Virus record (IMG/VR): IMGVR_UViG_3300035199_001163
Span: 1 to 43,224 of that record
Source: a virus
Strand: one strand, 5' to 3'
Length of the DNA: 43,224 nt
Every line of letters begins with the position of its first letter. The first letter of the stretch is position 1. The notes under the pieces are model-generated. The model was given only the letters and a program-made list of their open reading frames with translations, did not search any database and had not been told where the DNA came from. The position numbers and the translations under genes are program-made. Shown one piece after another: positions 39,859 through 43,224 of the stretch.

Positions 39859-40164
39859 ATGGGCTGCTACACGATCGGGACAGGGCAAGCCAGTTGGATT
39901 TGCGGCGACCTAGGCCCGAAATGCTCGAACTGCGGAACAGTGGGTGACGCGCTTTGCGACTACCCGGTGGGCGAGGAAAAAACCTGCGACCGGCAGATTT
40001 GCACAGAGTGCGCCCATGAGGTTGCGCCGGACGTTCATTACTGCGATGCCCACTTTGCCGAGTGGACGAAGTTTCGGGACGCCGGAGGCGTGCAACGCGA
40101 GCTTGCCAATGTGGTGCCTTTCAAGACCCCAACTCCGGGGAGGCTGGGCGATGACAGCAAATAG
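39859..40164 (+). CDS. zinc-finger protein, 101 aa
   Basis: Cysteine pairs CSNC, CDYPV, CDRQICTEC and CDAHF give several possible zinc sites between residues 20 and 62, in a pattern seen in small phage zinc proteins. It is preceded by GGGAGGGG and overlaps the next gene. Function unknown. Confidence 0.6.
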   Translation: MGCYTIGTGQASWICGDLGPKCSNCGTVGDALCDYPVGEEKTCDRQICTECAHEVAPDVHYCDAHFAEWTKFRDAGGVQRELANVVPFKTPTPGRLGDDSK

Positions 40165-40537
40165 TCACCTGCGTGGCCACCCCATCTACTGGGACGAAGC
40201 CAGCGCCGCCTGGCGCTTCGCCGATACGGACGAACCCACCGCCGAGACGTGGCCCACTCGCCCCTGCGGCCACTGCGGCCTGTACGGAAATAGCAGCGAC
40301 GGCGAAGTCGACCCCTGCCTCGGTGAACTCGCCGGCGTCACCAACGCATGCTGCGGCCACGGCAACCCGGAGGAGTCCTATATCGCTTTCATGGGCGGGC
40401 TGGTAATCCGTGGCTTCGACATAGACACCCTCCACCACCGCACCTTCAGCGACGTCGAGAGCGAACTGATATCCGACCACAACCAGGCGCGCAGGCGGTT
40501 TCGCACACTGCCGCCAGGAGAGGGCGCCGATGTCTAA
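40151..40537 (+). CDS. conserved phage protein with CxxC and CCGHG motifs
   Basis: A 128-residue product. RPCGHCGLYGNSSDGEVDPCLGELAGVTNACCGHGNPEESYIAFMGG is a recognisable conserved segment of a phage and bacterial family of unknown function with a probable metal site. It overlaps the previous gene by 14 bases. Confidence 0.65.
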   Translation: MTANSHLRGHPIYWDEASAAWRFADTDEPTAETWPTRPCGHCGLYGNSSDGEVDPCLGELAGVTNACCGHGNPEESYIAFMGGLVIRGFDIDTLHHRTFSDVESELISDHNQARRRFRTLPPGEGADV

Positions 40538-40631
40538 GAAGCAAAGCAACCCCGCGCCTCCGGACGTCAGTAAGCGACCACCACCGCCGCCGCGCCCGCC
40601 GCCAAAGGGTCGAAGCGGGAGGAGCGATTGA
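40530..40631 (+). CDS. 33-aa proline-rich peptide
   Basis: ATG 40530 behind AGGAGAGGG overlaps the previous stop; the stop TGA at 40629-40631 overlaps the next ATG. The peptide is Lys-rich, then Pro-rich (PPPPPRPPPKGRSG). Overlap at both ends with a strong ribosome site supports real translation. Unknown role. Confidence 0.5.
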   Translation: MSKKQSNPAPPDVSKRPPPPPRPPPKGRSGRSD

Positions 40632-40894
40632 TGCCCGTCTACGTCGACAACATGCGCGCCCGCTACGGCCGCCTGGTGATGTGCCACATGCTCGCTGATA
40701 GCGATCCTGAGCTGCTCGCCATGGCTGACCGCATCGGCGTCGCCCGCCGATGGCACCAGTACCCGGGCACACCCCGCTCGCATTTCGACATCTGCCAGAC
40801 CAAGCGCGCAGCAGCGGTCGCCGCCGGTGCGCGCGAGATCACGATGCGCGAAGCCGCGGCACTACGCGCGAAGCGGAGAGGGCATTGCCGATGA
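40631..40894 (+). CDS. DUF4031 protein
   Basis: An 87-residue product with the family's typical VYVDNMRARYGRLVMCHMLADSDPELLAMADRIGVARRWHQYPGTPRSHFDICQTKRAAAV. DUF4031 proteins are small phage and bacterial proteins of unknown biochemical function. Overlaps the upstream stop (TGATG). Confidence 0.8.
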   Translation: MPVYVDNMRARYGRLVMCHMLADSDPELLAMADRIGVARRWHQYPGTPRSHFDICQTKRAAAVAAGAREITMREAAALRAKRRGHCR

Positions 40895-41100
40895 GCTACA
40901 TGCACCCCAACACCGAGCGCTATCCGGTCACCCCATTCGCACACGCCGGCGACTTGTACTGGTGCCAGCTGGTTGAGCACAACACCGGCGACCTGCGCAT
41001 CGGCCCGCTCGGCGAAGACCGGCCGGCCGACGACGCCGACGGCCTGCGCCACGCCGCCATGCGCGCGCACCTGGAAGCTGGACAACGGAGTGGCCAATGA
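40891..41100 (+). CDS. hypothetical 69-aa protein
   Basis: A short soluble product (YPVTPFAHAGDLYWCQLVEHNTGDLRIGPLG). No recognised family. Overlaps both neighbours by 4 bases. Confidence 0.55.
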   Translation: MSYMHPNTERYPVTPFAHAGDLYWCQLVEHNTGDLRIGPLGEDRPADDADGLRHAAMRAHLEAGQRSGQ

Positions 41101-41327
41101 CCAGCACCTACTTCGGCCTGCTCGCCGAGTTTGACGGCCGGGCCCACATCCCCCTCGACGAAGTCGCCCCGCGCTACTTCGGCCTCAGCCCGCGCGAAGC
41201 CAAGCGCCGCGCCGCCAGCCGCACGCTGCCGTGCCCGGCCTTCCGGACGATGGGGCAGAAGTCGCCCTGGCTGGTCTCGGCAGACGATCTGGCAAAGCTG
41301 ATCGACGCGCGGCGGCAGGCGTCTTAG
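41097..41327 (+). CDS. PrtN-like (pyocin activator) family protein
   Basis: A 76-residue product. The pattern AEFDGRAHIPLDEVAPRYFGLSPREAKRRAASRTLPCPAFRTM-SPWLVSADDLAKLIDARR is that of the PrtN pyocin activator family: a small helix-turn-helix domain that activates pyocin or phage promoters. Here it may act on the integrase or early promoters. It overlaps the preceding gene by 4 bases. Confidence 0.75.
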   Translation: MTSTYFGLLAEFDGRAHIPLDEVAPRYFGLSPREAKRRAASRTLPCPAFRTMGQKSPWLVSADDLAKLIDARRQAS

Positions 41328-41336
41328 AGTAGCGCC

Positions 41337-41534
41337 ATGGCAGAGAAGCAAAAGAACGACCTCGAGGCCCGCACCGCGGATGAGATTCGGGCCAGTCACC
41401 CGCGCATGCAGGACTTGAGCGATGCCGAGGTGCGGAGCGAATGCCGCGACACCATGACCTGGGAACTCACCAGGGCCGGGATTGCCATGCGGGACTTCGG
41501 GAACATTCTGCGCAACACTTTCACCGAGCCATGA
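41337..41534 (+). CDS. hypothetical 65-aa protein
   Basis: A short charged helical product (RMQDLSDAEVRSECRDTMTWELTRAG). No recognised family and only a weak ribosome site. Its stop overlaps the next ATG (ATGA), consistent with the operon. Confidence 0.5.
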   Translation: MAEKQKNDLEARTADEIRASHPRMQDLSDAEVRSECRDTMTWELTRAGIAMRDFGNILRNTFTEP

Positions 41535-42154
41535 TGGGCGACGCCACAATGCAGGCCTTCCAGGGCGCCGAGTGGCACAAGCGCTGGCGCGAGCAGCTGG
41601 ACGCAGAGTGCCGTGGCGACGTGCCCCTGCCTGAGCCAACTAATTCCTGCACGCAATCAGGAGGCCGCCACATCATGAATACACCCCAGCTCGAGTCGAT
41701 CTGGATCGAAAGCAATGCCGCCTTCTCCGACACCACGGAACGGCGCGTGCTACGCGTGGACTTCGACAACGACCGCCACTACCAGGTCCCGATAGACCAC
41801 CCTTATGACGGCCGCGCTGTCGCAGCAGCACTGCGCGAGATGGCCAAGGTGCTATCCGCTGACCCGCGCGTGCAGGAAGGCACCCGAGGTCTCGCGATTT
41901 CGGACTTGCGGATGGCTCCCTGGACAGACCATGGCGGCTGCCCGATTCGCGAACACGACCGGATTGAGGCGCCGAACGGAGAATCCGCCGTCGTCGTGTT
42001 TCTCGAGAACGAATCGCAGCCAGACAGCCAGTGGCGCGTGCGCTTTGACGACCGCGACAGTTACAGCGAATTGGTACCGCTGACCCGCCTGATTAACGCC
42101 ACCGGTCTGGGCGGCCGCAAGGGCGTGCGGGTTGTCGCCAACCGGCAGGGCTGA
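41531..42154 (+). CDS. hypothetical protein, start uncertain
   Basis: The ORF from ATG 41531 (overlapping the previous stop) gives 207 residues. An internal ATG at 41675 has AGGAGG 10 bases upstream and would give a 159-residue product that carries the well-formed beta-rich part (VLRVDFDNDRHYQVPIDHPYDGRAVA, AVVVFLENESQPDSQWRVRFDDRD). The first 48 residues may be a separate leader. No recognised family. It converges with the integrase. Confidence 0.5.
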   Translation: MMGDATMQAFQGAEWHKRWREQLDAECRGDVPLPEPTNSCTQSGGRHIMNTPQLESIWIESNAAFSDTTERRVLRVDFDNDRHYQVPIDHPYDGRAVAAALREMAKVLSADPRVQEGTRGLAISDLRMAPWTDHGGCPIREHDRIEAPNGESAVVVFLENESQPDSQWRVRFDDRDSYSELVPLTRLINATGLGGRKGVRVVANRQG

Positions 42155-42168
42155 CACCAGCTGCGCGA

Positions 42169-43224
42169 CTACAGCTGGCGCACGCCCTCCGGCCGCAGGT
42201 TCGTGTAGCGCTTCAGCTCGTCCCAGCTCTCGTGGAGCGTGAACTGCGTCACTTCGTGGATCTGATAGCCGCGCTCGAAGAGCCGCGACGTCGCCTCGTG
42301 CCGCAGGTCGTGGAAGCGTAGATCGGGGATCCCCAGCACTTTGCACGTCCGCGTCCAGTTCGACGACACGCTCTTCGCATCAAAGGGGAATATGCGATCG
42401 CCAGGCTGCGGGTGCTCCGGCTTCGGCTGCCGGTCGATGATCGCCCTCGCCTCCGGCGTCAGCGCGAAGCGGCGGTGGTTCCCTTTCTTCGCCCGCGGGT
42501 GCTTGGCATCGCGCAGTAGGCAGGTCTTCCCGTCGTAGTCCACCCACTCGATGCGGCAGATCTCCGCCTCGCGCCTGGCGCTGTGGATCGCGAACCACAT
42601 GATCTCGCGCATCGGGATCCGCGCCCGGCCGTCGCGGCGGGAAAGGTAATCGTCCAAGCGCGCGAGCTCGTCATCCGTCGGCCGGCGGTCGCGGCGCCTC
42701 GAGGCCCCGATCAGCCGCAGCTCGCGACAGGCCGTGCGCGCCTCGAGCACCACCTCCGGCCGCACCGGCAGCCCGCGCACGCTCGCGGCCGCGCGCAGCA
42801 CCACGCCGATGTAGGTCAGGTCCGAGCCCGCCGTCGCCGGCTGCACACCGCCGGCGCGCCGCTGTCGCACGAAATCGATCAGATGCTGGCGCGTCAGCTG
42901 CAGCGCGTCCAGATCCGCGATCGGGTAGTTCTGCAGCCGCTTCAGCACCGCGTCCTTCGAGCGCTCCCACTGCCCCTCGCCGCCGAAGTCGCGCACGTAC
43001 CAGCGGATCAGCTCGCCCAGAGAAGTGTCGCCCGCCTGCACCTGCTGGAGCGCCGCCGGGTCCTCCAACTCCACCTCGCGCCGCTTGCTCCAGTCGACCG
43101 CAGCGGTGCGACGCGAGAACGTCTGCGACTCCTGGTGCACAATTCGCCCATGTCGCTTAAGCCGAACCGTCGCCGTATACCCTGTGCTGCCGTCCTTACG
43201 ACGGCGGGCGCGTATCGTTGCCAA
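42169..43224 (-). CDS. int: tyrosine recombinase (phage integrase)
   Basis: 351 residues, starting at TTG on the last bases of the window; a start further upstream cannot be excluded. The SAM-like core-binding domain is about 64-165, and the catalytic domain follows with Arg217 (HSARREAE), His305 and Arg308 (FHDLRHE), His331 (TLHESW) and Tyr340 (KRYTNL). All key residues are present. It would insert and excise the prophage, but no attachment core is visible because the upstream side lies outside the window. Confidence 0.88.
   Translation of the reverse strand: MATIRARRRKDGSTGYTATVRLKRHGRIVHQESQTFSRRTAAVDWSKRREVELEDPAALQQVQAGDTSLGELIRWYVRDFGGEGQWERSKDAVLKRLQNYPIADLDALQLTRQHLIDFVRQRRAGGVQPATAGSDLTYIGVVLRAAASVRGLPVRPEVVLEARTACRELRLIGASRRRDRRPTDDELARLDDYLSRRDGRARIPMREIMWFAIHSARREAEICRIEWVDYDGKTCLLRDAKHPRAKKGNHRRFALTPEARAIIDRQPKPEHPQPGDRIFPFDAKSVSSNWTRTCKVLGIPDLRFHDLRHEATSRLFERGYQIHEVTQFTLHESWDELKRYTNLRPEGVRQL

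Noticed and set aside
1-43224. tRNA genes, insertion sequences, cas genes, restriction-modification genes
   Set aside because: None recognised in the reading of either strand.

Overview
The window is almost entirely one temperate siphovirus prophage of a GC-rich, probably gammaproteobacterial host. That host guess rests on inference from YdaS-type Cro, PrtN-like, Mor-like and DUF1441/GpA terminase families; the species cannot be read from the sequence. Genes are tightly packed, with start and stop codons sharing bases (ATGA, GTGA, TGATG) at most junctions. A tyrosine integrase lies at the right edge and tail genes at the left edge. No attachment core, tRNA gene, insertion sequence or cas gene is visible.

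Left half, mostly minus strand. From right to left it reads small and large terminase (27.6-24.8 kb) and a Mor-like regulator. A lysis block follows (23.8-22.0 kb): holin, membrane-anchored SLT transglycosylase, Rz and Rz1. Next is an accessory island (21.5-18.7 kb) with a glycosyltransferase, a sulfotransferase and two MptE/DUF115-like proteins. The head-tail operon then runs from 17.26 kb to 0.28 kb: gpW-like joiner, portal, protease-capsid fusion, decoration protein, connectors, tail terminator, tube, G/GT chaperones, tape measure, DUF2460, DUF2163, NlpC/P60, J-like tip, DUF2793 and a double-LamG protein. Both late operons are preceded by the same 26-bp dyad. A plus-strand insert (17.4-18.7 kb) carries four small genes, a palindromic operator and two CRISPR-like repeats.

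Centre. A short CI-like repressor (plus) and a YdaS/Cro-like protein (minus) diverge at 31.25 kb. Leftward early genes are an unknown, a DksA/TraR zinc protein, an O-like initiator with iteron-like repeats inside its gene, and a DnaB helicase. Rightward, the repressor is followed by a zinc-ribbon membrane protein and an outer-membrane barrel, plausibly expressed in the lysogen. Sites of one 8-N4-8 operator type lie on both sides of this immunity island.

Right arm, plus strand (32.8-42.2 kb). This is a run of small early genes (zinc ribbons, ASCH-like, ParB-like, DUF4031, PrtN-like) ending at the convergent integrase. Inside it is the main discovery, a complete diversity-generating retroelement (DGR). 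It has a DUF1566 variable protein with its variable repeat (VR), an Avd accessory protein, a template repeat (TR) and a reverse transcriptase. TR and VR (136 bp) differ at 14 positions, every one an adenine in TR. The TR lies in frame inside the 5' end of the RT gene, and the target is a small cytoplasmic-looking protein in the early region rather than a tail fibre.
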